The notes beneath the pieces were generated by a model, which saw only the letters and a list, made by a program, of their open reading frames with translations, did no database searches and was not told where the DNA came from. Below, piece by piece: positions 43,222-52,394 of a DNA stretch of 64,000 bases; position 1 is the stretch's first letter, and every line of letters begins with the position of its first letter. The stretch covers positions 372,001 through 436,000 of the forward strand of contig NZ_CP026101.1 in assembly GCF_002902945.1 (NCBI RefSeq), read 5' to 3'. This DNA comes from Paraburkholderia caribensis. GTDB lineage: Bacteria; Pseudomonadota; Gammaproteobacteria; Burkholderiales; Burkholderiaceae. The position numbers were made by a program, and so were the translations under genes.

Positions 43222-43788
43222 ATGTCCAACGCGCCTGCGAATCAGCCTTTCGATCCGGCCGATTACATCAACAGCCAGATCCGCACGGTGCCCGACTGGC
43301 CGCAGCCCGGCGTGCAGTTCCGCGACATCACGCCGCTTCTGCAAAACCCCAAAACGCTGCGCGTGCTGATCGATCTGTTCGTGCAGCGCTATATCGACCA
43401 GAGGCTCGACTATGTCGCGGGGCTCGATGCGCGCGGCTTCATCATCGGGCCGATTCTCGCGTACGAGCTGAACCTCGGTTTCATCCCGATCCGCAAGGTC
43501 GGCAAGCTGCCGTACAAGACCGTGTCCGAATCGTACGAACTCGAATACGGCACGGCGACTGTCGAGATTCATGAGGACGCCTGCAAGCCGGGCGACCGCG
43601 TCGTGATCGTCGACGATCTGATCGCAACGGGTGGCACGATGATGGCGGGCAAGAAGCTGCTCGAGCGTCTCGGGGCGACGGTGATCGAAGGCGCGGCGAT
43701 CGTCGATCTGCCCGATCTCGGTGGCTCGAAGCTGCTGCGTGAAGCCGGCCTGCCGCTTTTCACCGTCACGACGTTTGGCGGCCATTGA
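43222..43788 (+). CDS. apt: Adenine phosphoribosyltransferase
   Basis: A 188-residue purine-salvage enzyme that makes AMP from adenine and PRPP. VVIVDDLIATGGTMMAG is the PRPP-binding motif, and PQPGVQFRDITPLL plus RKVGKLPYKTVS are Apt-specific. ATG 43222 lies five bases after GGAG, which fixes the start in place of a frame starting eight codons earlier. Confidence 0.95.
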   Translation: MSNAPANQPFDPADYINSQIRTVPDWPQPGVQFRDITPLLQNPKTLRVLIDLFVQRYIDQRLDYVAGLDARGFIIGPILAYELNLGFIPIRKVGKLPYKTVSESYELEYGTATVEIHEDACKPGDRVVIVDDLIATGGTMMAGKKLLERLGATVIEGAAIVDLPDLGGSKLLREAGLPLFTVTTFGGH

Positions 43789-43836
43789 TTCCTTTGCACG
43801 TCTCTGTGTACGTCCCTTCGAACGGAGCTTAAGCGG

Positions 43837-44451
43837 ATGCCAAACTTCCTGCTCTTCCTCGCGACGTCGATCGCGATCACGTTCGCGCCCGGTCCCGACA
43901 ATCTGCAGGTTCTCGCGCGCGGCATTTCGCAGGGACGCGCAGCGGGCTTCGTCGCGGCACTCGGTTTCGCGGCGGGTATTTCGTTTCACACGACGCTCGC
44001 CGCGCTCGGCATCGCGGCCGTGCTGCGTTCGTCGCCCGTTGCGTTCGAGGTCCTCAAGCTCGCGGGCGCCGCCTATCTGATCTGGATCGGCATCAAGGCG
44101 TTGCGCAGCAAAGGTCTTGCGACGGCGCACGAGCGTCCGCCGCAACCGCTCGCGTCGATCTTCCGTCAGAGCGTGATCGGCAACATGCTGAATCCGAAAG
44201 TAACGTTGTTCTTCGTCGTGTTCCTGCCGCAATTCGTCGATCCGCATGGCGCGCAGGGCGTCACGTTGCAGATGCTCGAACTGGGCGCGCTGTTCATGTT
44301 GCAAACGGTCGTCGTGTTCTCGCTGTTCGGCGTGTGCGCCGGCATGATCGGCGGATGGCTCAAGCGCCGGCCGCGCGTAGGCGTGTGGCTCGACCGGCTC
44401 GCGGGCGCGACCTTCATCGCGATCGGCATTCGCGTCGCGCTGCGCGATTGA
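43837..44451 (+). CDS. LysE/RhtB-family amino-acid exporter
   Basis: A 204-residue protein with about six membrane segments. ITFAPGPDNLQVLARGISQGRAAGF is the LysE-family signature around the first loop, and NPKVTLFFVVFLPQFVD is the second. Members export lysine, homoserine, threonine and related compounds; the substrate here cannot be read from sequence. It starts 48 bp after apt and ends 38 bp before the Nudix gene, all on one strand. Confidence 0.87.
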   Translation: MPNFLLFLATSIAITFAPGPDNLQVLARGISQGRAAGFVAALGFAAGISFHTTLAALGIAAVLRSSPVAFEVLKLAGAAYLIWIGIKALRSKGLATAHERPPQPLASIFRQSVIGNMLNPKVTLFFVVFLPQFVDPHGAQGVTLQMLELGALFMLQTVVVFSLFGVCAGMIGGWLKRRPRVGVWLDRLAGATFIAIGIRVALRD

Positions 44452-44489
44452 TTCATCGCGCTCAATTCAACACGCTGTCTGGAGTTTTC

Positions 44490-45338
44490 ATGTCTTTGCC
44501 TTGCATCGTCGCCGCGCGCCGTTTCGATCCTGCCTTGCATGTTCCGTTTGTGATCGACGGCGAGCGAGTCGGCTGGTTTCGCGCGAGCGACGTGCCGCTG
44601 CTCCAGCGCTGGCCCGATGTGTTTGACATCGACACGCAGCGCGTGGCGCTTTCCCCGCAGTTCGGCACCGTCGATCTGCGCAGCGCGGCGCTCGGCTCGG
44701 TGATCGGCGCGCTTGCCGCCGAGGGCCGCATTCCTGGCTGGCGCGATGAAACGTATGCGATCCGCAATGCCTTCGATGCGCCGCCCCTCGCTTATATCGA
44801 GCGTGCGGCGTCGCGCTTTTTCGGCACGATGACGTACGCGGTGCACCTGAACGGCGTCGTAGAATATGCGGATCGCGCGCCGCAGCTATGGATCGCGCGC
44901 CGCAGCGACACGAAGGCAACCGATCCCGGCATGCTCGACAACGTCGTCGCGGGCGGCATCGGCTGGGGCTTCAGCCTCGCCGAGACTATCGTCAAGGAGT
45001 GCTGGGAAGAAGCGGGCATTCCGGAAGAGATCGCCGCGCGCGCTGTGGCCGGACGCACCGCGCATGTGCTGCAATCGCTGCCCGAAGGCACGCAGGCCGA
45101 GCAGATCTTCATCTACGACCTCGCGTTGCCTGAAGACTTTGCGCCGCGCAATCAGGACGGCGAAGTCGGCGAGCATCGGCTGGCGCGCATCGAAGATGTC
45201 GCGCAGGCGATCGAAGAAGGCGCGATGACAGTCGATGCAAGTCTCGCGACACTCGATTGTCTGTTGCGCCGCCGCTGGATCGACGAAGATGCATGCGAAG
45301 GCATCGAAGCGCTATTCGCACCGCCCGTTCTCGCCTGA
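44490..45338 (+). CDS. Nudix hydrolase with N-terminal DUF4743 domain
   Basis: A 282-residue protein. Residues 1-120 match DUF4743 and residues about 120-265 a Nudix fold. The Nudix box reads GFSLAETIVKECWEEAGI, with KE in place of the usual RE. Related eukaryotic proteins are linked to thiamine pyrophosphokinase or act on oxidised thiamine diphosphates; the bacterial substrate is unsettled. ATG 44490 lies five bases after GGAG. It sits between the LysE exporter and purU, probably in one operon. Confidence 0.82.
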   Translation: MSLPCIVAARRFDPALHVPFVIDGERVGWFRASDVPLLQRWPDVFDIDTQRVALSPQFGTVDLRSAALGSVIGALAAEGRIPGWRDETYAIRNAFDAPPLAYIERAASRFFGTMTYAVHLNGVVEYADRAPQLWIARRSDTKATDPGMLDNVVAGGIGWGFSLAETIVKECWEEAGIPEEIAARAVAGRTAHVLQSLPEGTQAEQIFIYDLALPEDFAPRNQDGEVGEHRLARIEDVAQAIEEGAMTVDASLATLDCLLRRRWIDEDACEGIEALFAPPVLA

Positions 45339-45395
45339 CGACGCGACTTGACGTACACCACGAAACACGCACTGAAGAAGGGAGTCACCGAGGTC

Positions 45396-46259
45396 ATGTC
45401 GACCGAACACAGCTTTATTCTCAAACTGTCGTGCGCCGATCGGCCCGGCATCGTTCACGCCGTGTCGGGTTTTCTGTTCGAGCGCGGCAGCAACATCCTC
45501 GACTCCGCGCAATTCGGCGACAGCCACACGGGTGAGTTTTTCATGCGCGTCCACTTCCAGCAGGTGGGCGGCGATCCCGGCCTCGACGCGCTGCGCGCTG
45601 CGTTCACGACACTCGCCGAGCAGTTCGGCATGCGCTGGGAACTGCACGACGCGAACGAGAAGCCGCGCGTCGTGCTCATGGTGTCGAAGATCGGCCACTG
45701 TCTGAACGATTTGCTGTTCCGCTATCGCACGGGGCAACTGAACATCGAGATTCCCGCCATCATCTCCAATCACAAGGAGTTCTATCAGCTCGCCGCCAGC
45801 TACGACATTCCGTTCCATCACTTCCCGCTGACGTCGAAGGACGCAAAGGCGCAGCAGGAAGCGCGGGTGCTCGAAGTGATCGACGAGTGCAAGGCGGATC
45901 TGGTCGTGCTCGCGCGCTATATGCAGATTCTGTCGCCGGAACTGTGCGAACGGCTGGCGGGACGCGCGATCAACATTCACCACTCGTTCCTGCCGAGCTT
46001 CAAGGGCGCGAAGCCATATTACCAGGCGTTCGATCGCGGCGTGAAGCTGATCGGCGCGACTGCGCATTACGTGACGACGGATCTCGACGAAGGCCCGATC
46101 ATCGAACAGGAAGTGGAGCGCGTCGATCACAGCATGACGCCGGATCAACTGACGGCGATTGGCCGCGACGTCGAATGCGTGACGCTTGCGCGCGCGGTGA
46201 AGTGGCACGTCGAGCATCGTATCGTGCTGAACGGCAGCAAGACGGTCGTGTTCCGCTGA
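45396..46259 (+). CDS. purU: Formyltetrahydrofolate deformylase
   Basis: A 287-residue enzyme releasing formate from 10-formyl-tetrahydrofolate, balancing one-carbon pools. An N-terminal ACT domain (ADRPGIVHAVSGFLFERGS) is followed by the formyltransferase-type domain with INIHHSFLPSFKGAKPY and TTDLDEGPII, holding the catalytic Asn, His and Asp. ATG 45396 follows GAGG. It ends the apt-lysE-Nudix-purU run and is followed by a terminator. Confidence 0.95.
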   Translation: MSTEHSFILKLSCADRPGIVHAVSGFLFERGSNILDSAQFGDSHTGEFFMRVHFQQVGGDPGLDALRAAFTTLAEQFGMRWELHDANEKPRVVLMVSKIGHCLNDLLFRYRTGQLNIEIPAIISNHKEFYQLAASYDIPFHHFPLTSKDAKAQQEARVLEVIDECKADLVVLARYMQILSPELCERLAGRAINIHHSFLPSFKGAKPYYQAFDRGVKLIGATAHYVTTDLDEGPIIEQEVERVDHSMTPDQLTAIGRDVECVTLARAVKWHVEHRIVLNGSKTVVFR

Positions 46260-46278
46260 TACTGCTTGCCTTGATTGA

Positions 46279-46317
46279 AACCGGCGCGTGTCATGATCGG
46301 CAGCGCCGGTTTTTTAT
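46279..46317 (+). terminator. purU terminator
   Basis: 9-bp stem AACCGGCGC / GCGCCGGTT with a 15-base loop, followed by a T-rich run. Confidence 0.8.
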
Positions 46318-46337
46318 TTGGCGAAGCGGATGATGCG

Positions 46338-47576
46338 TCAGCGCGAAGCCGCGCTTTCCGTCTGCGTCTGAACGACCCGCGTTTTTGTCTTGCGTGCGCT
46401 CGATGCCTGGCGGCGCGCGTTCATCTTCTTCAGCCAGATCAGCAGACCCGTGGCGCTCAGCACGGCGACCATCACGCCGACACAACTGATCAGGATTCGC
46501 CCGCCCGTGCCGAGAATACGCCCCGAATGCAACGGGAATTGCGCCTGCATGAAGAGGTCGCCCGCCGTTCCCTTGCCGGGAATTTGCGCGCCTAGCGGCT
46601 GGCCGGTTTGCGCGTTCCAGTATGTCCACGCGTTGCCGAGACCGCCGTCGCCGTGGTCGTCGCCGGCGCCGAAATAGCCGATGCCGTACACGTGGAACAT
46701 CGGTGCGTAGTAGATCGCGCCCGGCGGCGCTTCGATGTGCTTGTCCGCGCGTGCCTGCACCGCCTTCTTCAGGATCGCTTCGCGTGCGATCGGAGCTTCG
46801 TTCGGCTTTGCGTTGGGCAGCAACGACGGATCGGTGAACGGCGTGGGCGTGAGCGTCGAGAAGAACTTGACGACCGGCTGCACGACAGGCGCCGAGAGGT
46901 TCATCGATACCGACGTCACCGCCATCATCAGCAGCAAACCCCAGATCCAGACGCCGCCCGAGCGGTGCAAGTCGAACGTGAGCGCGTAGCCGCCGCGCCG
47001 CACACGAAACGCAAACGACTTCTTCCACGCCTTCATGCTCGGGAACGACAGCACGAGGGCAATCACGCTATCGAAAATCCACACGATCCCGACCATCCCC
47101 ATCAGCCACGTGCCGATGTCGATGCCGCCCGTGAACGGCAGGAACAGCGTGTAGTGCAGCTTGTAGATGAACGGCATCAGATTGAGCCGCGCGATGGACA
47201 GCGCCCCCCATTCACGGCGGCTCTGGATTGCGCCTGTCGCGGGATCGACGGCGATCTGGTTGAAGTCGAGCGTGTACGGCTGGTTCGTTTTCGGGTCAAC
47301 GCGCGGCAGCACCATCATCTGCAACGCATGGCCCGGTTCGACGGAGAGCGGCAGATAGGTCACCTCGAGGCGCGGATCGCCCGCTTCGACGCGGCGCGCG
47401 AGTTCCAGCGACGGCAGCGGCCGTGCGTCGCTGCGCGCATAGAAGAAGGTCGGATTGAGCATCGCGTCGAGTTCGTGATCCCACGCGATCAGCGCGCCCG
47501 TGAGTCCCGCGACGAACAGAAACAGCGCCGTTCCGATGCCGAACCATCGATGCAGACGCACGAGCACGGGTCTCAT
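46338..47576 (-). CDS. PepSY-associated transmembrane protein, probably iron-regulated
   Basis: A 412-residue inner-membrane protein with PepSY_TM architecture: an N-terminal span (LHRWFGIGTALFLFVAGLTGAL), a periplasmic PepSY region, two central spans including HRSGGVWIWGLLLMMAVTS, and a C-terminal span. Conserved His residues in the spans could bind haem. Such proteins often accompany siderophore receptors and may reduce ferric siderophores. A Fur box 73 bp upstream supports an iron-uptake role. The start at 47576 is chosen because the longer frame would include the Fur box. Confidence 0.82.
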   Translation of the reverse strand: MRPVLVRLHRWFGIGTALFLFVAGLTGALIAWDHELDAMLNPTFFYARSDARPLPSLELARRVEAGDPRLEVTYLPLSVEPGHALQMMVLPRVDPKTNQPYTLDFNQIAVDPATGAIQSRREWGALSIARLNLMPFIYKLHYTLFLPFTGGIDIGTWLMGMVGIVWIFDSVIALVLSFPSMKAWKKSFAFRVRRGGYALTFDLHRSGGVWIWGLLLMMAVTSVSMNLSAPVVQPVVKFFSTLTPTPFTDPSLLPNAKPNEAPIAREAILKKAVQARADKHIEAPPGAIYYAPMFHVYGIGYFGAGDDHGDGGLGNAWTYWNAQTGQPLGAQIPGKGTAGDLFMQAQFPLHSGRILGTGGRILISCVGVMVAVLSATGLLIWLKKMNARRQASSARKTKTRVVQTQTESAASR

Positions 47577-47648
47577 GCGCAGCTCCCGTCGACGATGACG
47601 GCCGTGGACGGCGGAAAAATGACGGACATGACGGCGCGATGCCTTGCG

Positions 47649-47667
47649 AATAAGAATGATTCGCATC
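47649..47667. promoter_or_regulatory. Fur box upstream of the PepSY gene
   Basis: AATAAGAATGATTCGCATC matches the frequent Fur-box form AATGAGAATGATTCTCATT at 16 of 19 positions. Within it and its flanks TGCGAA-N9-TTCGCA and ATAAGA-N10-TCTTAT are inverted repeats. The gap 47577..47881 otherwise holds only the terminator at 47829..47854. Confidence 0.75.
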
Positions 47668-47828
47668 TTATGGGGCGAACGAGGATGCCGCAAGAGCTTC
47701 GTAAGGACGGGAGATGTTTATTTCTGTGCGTGCGACGGTCGGCGCGGTGCCGTCAATGAGATCGTACGGTTGTGCGACAAAATGACGCAGATGCCTTTTC
47801 AACGCACTTTCTTTGCGTCGCGGATATG

Positions 47829-47854
47829 AAAAAGGCGACCTCAGGCCGCCCTTT
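47829..47854 (-). terminator. Terminator after the PerM-family gene
   Basis: An imperfect stem (AAAGG / CCTTT extended through CG and CC/GG pairs, with one bulge) runs into five T residues on the minus strand. Confidence 0.6.
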
Positions 47855-47881
47855 GTGCTCGTGCGCTCGCCCTTCGTAGCG

Positions 47882-48967
47882 TTAAACCAACCGCAGATAG
47901 ATCAGTTCGCGCTTGATGTACGCGTAGAAGATCGGCGCAGCGATCACGCCCGGAATGCCGAACGCGGCTTCCATCACGAGCATGGCGATCAGCAGTTCCC
48001 ACGCGCGCGCCTCGATCTGTCCGCCGATGATGCGGGCGTTGAGGAAATACTCGAGCTTGTGGATGAGGATCAGGAAGATCAGCGCCGTCACAGCAGCCGG
48101 AAAGCTCACCGAAAGCGCCACGGCCACGATCAGCGTGTTCGAGATCAGATTGCCGATCACAGGCAGCAGGCCGACGATGAACGTGATGATCACGAGCGTC
48201 TTCGCCATCGGCAGCGGCGCGTGAAAGAGCGGCAACAGCAGCAACAGGAAAATGCCCGTGAACACGGTGTTGATCGCCGAGATCTTCACCTGAGCGAACA
48301 CGATGCGGCGGAACGCGTCGGCAAAACGGCTGACACGCGTGATGAAGGCTGTGGACAGCGGCAGCCGCTGCATATGCCGGGTCGCGCCGACCGCGATGAT
48401 CGCGCCGATGATCATGCCGATCAGCACATGCGTGAAGATGCGCGCCGCGTTCTTGCCGCCTTGCGACAGCGTGCTCGCGTGCGTCTGCATCAGCACGGCG
48501 GCCTTTTCCTTCATCTGCTCGGTGGAAACGGGCAGGTTCTGCGCGACGAATTGCGGCAGACGGCCGCGCGCCTGATCGATCAGCGACATGGCCTGGTCGA
48601 GCAGCTTCTGCACGCTGGGCACGTCCTTCTCGAAGTGTTCGATGATGGCGACGGTGAAGCCTGTGAGGGCACCGACTATCACCGCCGAGAGAATCACCAC
48701 CGCGAGCCAGCGCGCGCGCCCGCTCGACATGTGCTTTTCGATGCGGGGCGCGAGCGTGTGGACGAGCTGGTACACGAGCATACCGGCGAGCAGCGCGCCG
48801 AGCAGCCTGAGTTCGAGCACCGCCCACATCGCGACGAGCGCGACGATGTAGCTGCCGATTTCGACCGCCGACAGTTTCGGCAGGCTCATGTCGCTGGTCA
48901 GCCTGACCGGGCGAGGGCGCAGATCCTGCACCTGCCCGTCATCACGGGCCGGATTACGCTTGGCCAT
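47882..48967 (-). CDS. PerM/AI-2E-family transporter
   Basis: A 361-residue polytopic inner-membrane protein of the AI-2 exporter/PerM superfamily. Paired N-terminal spans surround a soluble stretch (residues about 110-170), and the conserved C-terminal half has VGLLPVIGNLISNTLIV, IGGQIEARAWELL and GIPGVIAAPIFYAYIK. Substrates of the family range from AI-2 to protons or sodium; nothing here decides among them. It lies 21 bp after the uvrA stop on the same strand, so it may be read from the uvrA transcript. Confidence 0.82.
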   Translation of the reverse strand: MAKRNPARDDGQVQDLRPRPVRLTSDMSLPKLSAVEIGSYIVALVAMWAVLELRLLGALLAGMLVYQLVHTLAPRIEKHMSSGRARWLAVVILSAVIVGALTGFTVAIIEHFEKDVPSVQKLLDQAMSLIDQARGRLPQFVAQNLPVSTEQMKEKAAVLMQTHASTLSQGGKNAARIFTHVLIGMIIGAIIAVGATRHMQRLPLSTAFITRVSRFADAFRRIVFAQVKISAINTVFTGIFLLLLLPLFHAPLPMAKTLVIITFIVGLLPVIGNLISNTLIVAVALSVSFPAAVTALIFLILIHKLEYFLNARIIGGQIEARAWELLIAMLVMEAAFGIPGVIAAPIFYAYIKRELIYLRLV

Positions 48968-48988
48968 GGCTTTCTATAGTCTCCAACC

Positions 48989-51900
48989 TCAGGTTTTGAC
49001 GCTCGGCTTGCCGGCTTTCGCCCGTGCCTTGCCCGTTGCTCTTGCTGTTCCTGCCGCTGGTTTCGCTGTCGATTTCGATGCCGGTTTCGGCGCATCTGCG
49101 GCAACGGCCTTTTTCGACCTTGCCGGTTTTACGGCCGGTTTCGCCGATTCTGCAGCGCCTTCGATGACAGTTGCCTCCGCTTCCTCGTCAGATTCTTCGC
49201 TGTCCACCTGCTTCGCATTGTCCGCGCCTGCTGCCGCTTCGTCTGCCGCCTTGTCGCGCTGCAACAGCGGCGCGAGGTAGCGTCCGGTAAAACTTGCCTT
49301 CGACTTCGCAATCTGCTCCGGCGTGCCTTGCGCGATGATCTGACCGCCGCCGGCGCCGCCTTCGGGGCCGAGATCGATGACCCAGTCGGCAGTTTTTATC
49401 ACATCGAGATTATGCTCGATGATGACCACGGTATTTCCTTGATCGCGCAACCGATGGATCACTTCCAGCAACAGCGCGATATCGTGGAAGTGCAAACCCG
49501 TGGTCGGCTCGTCGAGGATATACAGTGTGCGACCCGTATCGCGCTTGCTCAGTTCCAGCGACAGCTTCACGCGCTGCGCCTCGCCGCCCGACAGCGTGGT
49601 CGCCGACTGGCCAAGCCGGATATAGCCCAGACCGACATCGAGCAGCGTTTTCAGCTTGCGCGCGACGACGGGCACCGCCTTGAAAAAGTCGTATGCGTGC
49701 TCGACCGTCATCTCCAGCACTTCGCTGATGTTCTGGCCTTTGTAGAGAATGTCGAGCGTTTCGCGGTTGTAGCGCTTGCCGTGACAGACGTCGCACGGCA
49801 CGTATACGTCGGGCAGGAAGTGCATTTCGACCTTCAGCACGCCGTCGCCCTGGCACGATTCACAGCGCCCGCCCTTCACGTTGAACGAGAAGCGGCCGGG
49901 ATCGTAGCCGCGTTCCTTGGCGGCGGGGACGCCCGCGAACAGCTCGCGGATCGGCGTGAAGAGGCCCGTGTACGTGGCGGGATTCGAGCGCGGCGTGCGG
50001 CCGATAGGCGACTGGTCGACGTTGATGACCTTGTCGAAATGTTCGAGCCCTTCGATCGCCTCGAACGGCGAAGGCTCGGCCGAGGAACCGTACAGATGCT
50101 GCGCGACGGCGTGATACAGCGTGTCGTTGATCAGCGTCGACTTGCCCGAGCCCGACACGCCCGTTACGCAGGTCAACAGACCGACGGGCAGATCGAGCGT
50201 TACGTGCTTCAGATTGTTGCCGTACGCCTCGATGATGCGCAGACGGCGTTCGTCGGGCTGTTTGCGGTCGTCGGGGAATTCGATGCGCCGCGCGCCCGCG
50301 AGATACTGGCCCGTCATCGACGCCGGGTCAGCCTGCACTTCGTCAGGCGTGCCTTCGGCGATCACCATGCCGCCGTGCTCGCCCGCGCCCGGCCCCATAT
50401 CGACGACATAATCGGCCATGCGAATCATGTCTTCGTCGTGCTCGACGACGATCACCGAGTTGCCGAGATCGCGCAAATGCTTGAGCGTCGAGATGAGGCG
50501 GTCGTTGTCGCGCTGATGCAGGCCGATGGACGGCTCGTCGAGCACGTACATCACGCCCGTCAAGCCCGAGCCGATCTGCGACGCGAGACGGATGCGCTGC
50601 GCCTCGCCGCCCGACAGCGTTTCGGCGCTGCGTTCGAGCGACAGGTAATCGAGCCCGACGTTATTCAGGAACATCAGACGCGCGACGATTTCCTTGATGA
50701 CCTTGTCGGCGATTTCGCGTTTCGCGCCTTCGAGCCGCAGCGTCTGGAAATAGCCGAGCGTGTCGCGCAGCGGCCAGCCGCTGACTTCGAAGATGCCGCG
50801 CGCGTCACTGTCCGCGCCGATTCGCACGAAACGCGCTTCGCGGCGCAAACGCGTGCCTTCGCACGACGGACACGCCTGGTTGTTCTGATACTTCGCCAGC
50901 TCCTCGCGCACCGCGACCGAATCGGTCTCGCGATAACGCCGTTCCAGATTCGGAATGATCCCTTCGAACACATGCTCGCGCACGGATGTGCGGCCGCGCT
51001 CGTTGATGTACGAGAACGGCACCGTCTGCTTGCCCGAGCCATACAGCAGGATCTGGCGGACCTTTTCGGGCAGGTCTTCGAACGCGGTGTCGATATCGAA
51101 TTCGAAGAACGCCGCGAGGCTTTGCAGCATCTGGAAGTAGAACTGGTTGCGCCGGTCCCAACCCTTGACCGCGCCCGCCGCAAGCGACAGCGACGGATGC
51201 GCGACCACCCGCTTCGGGTCGAAGAACGTGATCTGGCCGAGGCCGTCGCACTCCGGGCACGCGCCCATCGGATTGTTGAACGAAAAAAGGCGCGGCTCCA
51301 GTTCCTGCAGCGAATACGAGCAGATCGGACACGCGAACTTCGAGCTGAACAGATGCTCTTTGTCGGTGTCCATTTCGAGCGCGATCGCGCGGCCATCGGC
51401 AAGACGCAGCGCGGTTTCGAACGATTCGGCCAGACGCTGCTTCGCGTCGGCGCGCACCTTCAGACGGTCAACCACCACGTCGATGGTGTGCTTGTCGTTC
51501 TTTTTCAACTGCGGCAGCGAGTCGACTTCGTAGATTTTCGCGACGCCTTCGTTCGCCGTGCCGCCGCCCGAGCGCACGCGAAACCGGATGAAGCCTTGCG
51601 CCTGCATGTCTTCGAACAGCTCCGTGTGCTCGCCTTTGCGGTTCGCGACGACGGGCGCGAGGATCATCAGCCGTGTGTCTTCGGGCAGCGCGAGCGCGGC
51701 GTCCACCATCTGCGAGACGCTTTGCGCCTCCAGCGGAATTTCGTGGTCCGGGCAGTAAGGCGTGCCGACACGTGCGTAAAGGAGTCGCAGGTAGTCGTGG
51801 ATTTCGGTGACCGTGCCGACCGTCGAGCGCGGGTTGTGCGAGGTGGCTTTCTGCTCGATCGAAATGGCGGGCGACAGACCCTCGATCAGATCGACGTCCG

Positions 51901-52111
51901 GCTTTTCCATCAGTTGCAGAAATTGCCGGGCGTACGCGGACAGGCTCTCCACATAGCGGCGCTGGCCCTCGGCGTAGAGCGTGTCGAAGGCGAGCGACGA
52001 TTTGCCCGAGCCGGACAAGCCGGTAATCACGACCAGCTTGTGACGCGGCAGGTCGAGATTGACGTTCTTCAGGTTGTGGGTCCGAGCCCCACGGATACGG
52101 ATTTGTTCCAT
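48989..52111 (-). CDS. uvrA: Excinuclease ABC subunit A with a long low-complexity tail
   Basis: A 1040-residue damage-sensing ATPase of nucleotide excision repair. Both ABC halves are intact: GLSGSGKSSLAFDTLYAEGQ and GVSGSGKSTLINDTLYH Walker A loops, and two LSGGEAQR signatures. Zinc-binding CxxC pairs lie at CPIC...CPEC and CESC...CDVC. The UvrA core ends near residue 953 (RYLAPLLQRD). The remaining 87 residues are first acidic, then Lys/Ala/Pro-rich like a histone H1 tail, and are absent from E. coli UvrA (940 residues). It is divergent from the MFS gene; no LexA box was found. A TATAGT hexamer (52146..52151, minus) is a possible -10. Confidence 0.97.
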   Translation of the reverse strand: MEQIRIRGARTHNLKNVNLDLPRHKLVVITGLSGSGKSSLAFDTLYAEGQRRYVESLSAYARQFLQLMEKPDVDLIEGLSPAISIEQKATSHNPRSTVGTVTEIHDYLRLLYARVGTPYCPDHEIPLEAQSVSQMVDAALALPEDTRLMILAPVVANRKGEHTELFEDMQAQGFIRFRVRSGGGTANEGVAKIYEVDSLPQLKKNDKHTIDVVVDRLKVRADAKQRLAESFETALRLADGRAIALEMDTDKEHLFSSKFACPICSYSLQELEPRLFSFNNPMGACPECDGLGQITFFDPKRVVAHPSLSLAAGAVKGWDRRNQFYFQMLQSLAAFFEFDIDTAFEDLPEKVRQILLYGSGKQTVPFSYINERGRTSVREHVFEGIIPNLERRYRETDSVAVREELAKYQNNQACPSCEGTRLRREARFVRIGADSDARGIFEVSGWPLRDTLGYFQTLRLEGAKREIADKVIKEIVARLMFLNNVGLDYLSLERSAETLSGGEAQRIRLASQIGSGLTGVMYVLDEPSIGLHQRDNDRLISTLKHLRDLGNSVIVVEHDEDMIRMADYVVDMGPGAGEHGGMVIAEGTPDEVQADPASMTGQYLAGARRIEFPDDRKQPDERRLRIIEAYGNNLKHVTLDLPVGLLTCVTGVSGSGKSTLINDTLYHAVAQHLYGSSAEPSPFEAIEGLEHFDKVINVDQSPIGRTPRSNPATYTGLFTPIRELFAGVPAAKERGYDPGRFSFNVKGGRCESCQGDGVLKVEMHFLPDVYVPCDVCHGKRYNRETLDILYKGQNISEVLEMTVEHAYDFFKAVPVVARKLKTLLDVGLGYIRLGQSATTLSGGEAQRVKLSLELSKRDTGRTLYILDEPTTGLHFHDIALLLEVIHRLRDQGNTVVIIEHNLDVIKTADWVIDLGPEGGAGGGQIIAQGTPEQIAKSKASFTGRYLAPLLQRDKAADEAAAGADNAKQVDSEESDEEAEATVIEGAAESAKPAVKPARSKKAVAADAPKPASKSTAKPAAGTARATGKARAKAGKPSVKT

Positions 52112-52394
52112 GAACCGGCGGGAAGAGGAGAAGGCTAAACCTGCTACTATAACGACTTTTCCAGACCGCCGTTACGGCTTCCTGACAGTGCGCAAACGGC
52201 GCGCTGACAAAGACGAAAGCGTCGTTTTTTCGCGGTTCAGCGTTGTGGCGAATGGCTCGTATGTGAGGGCGATTTCTGCCTTCTGCAAGGCACCAGGCAG
52301 CCGTTGTAAGCTCGGTCAGCGTCGGAGGCTGCGCGTGCGTCGTGCATGCGGGCTACCGCGCATTCGCTGCCCGTTCATTCAATAATCGTTCCCG

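Noticed and set aside
49328..52138. A 936-codon open frame antisense to uvrA
   Set aside because: A shadow of uvrA in a high-GC genome; no start context, no recognisable motif.
52212..52230. Small hairpin followed by six T residues between uvrA and the MFS gene
   Set aside because: Only a 4-bp stem, and no gene upstream on the plus strand whose transcript it would end; not called as a terminator.
52112..52394. A LexA (SOS) box for uvrA
   Set aside because: I looked for CTG-N10-CAG in the divergent region and found no acceptable match, so SOS control is not claimed.
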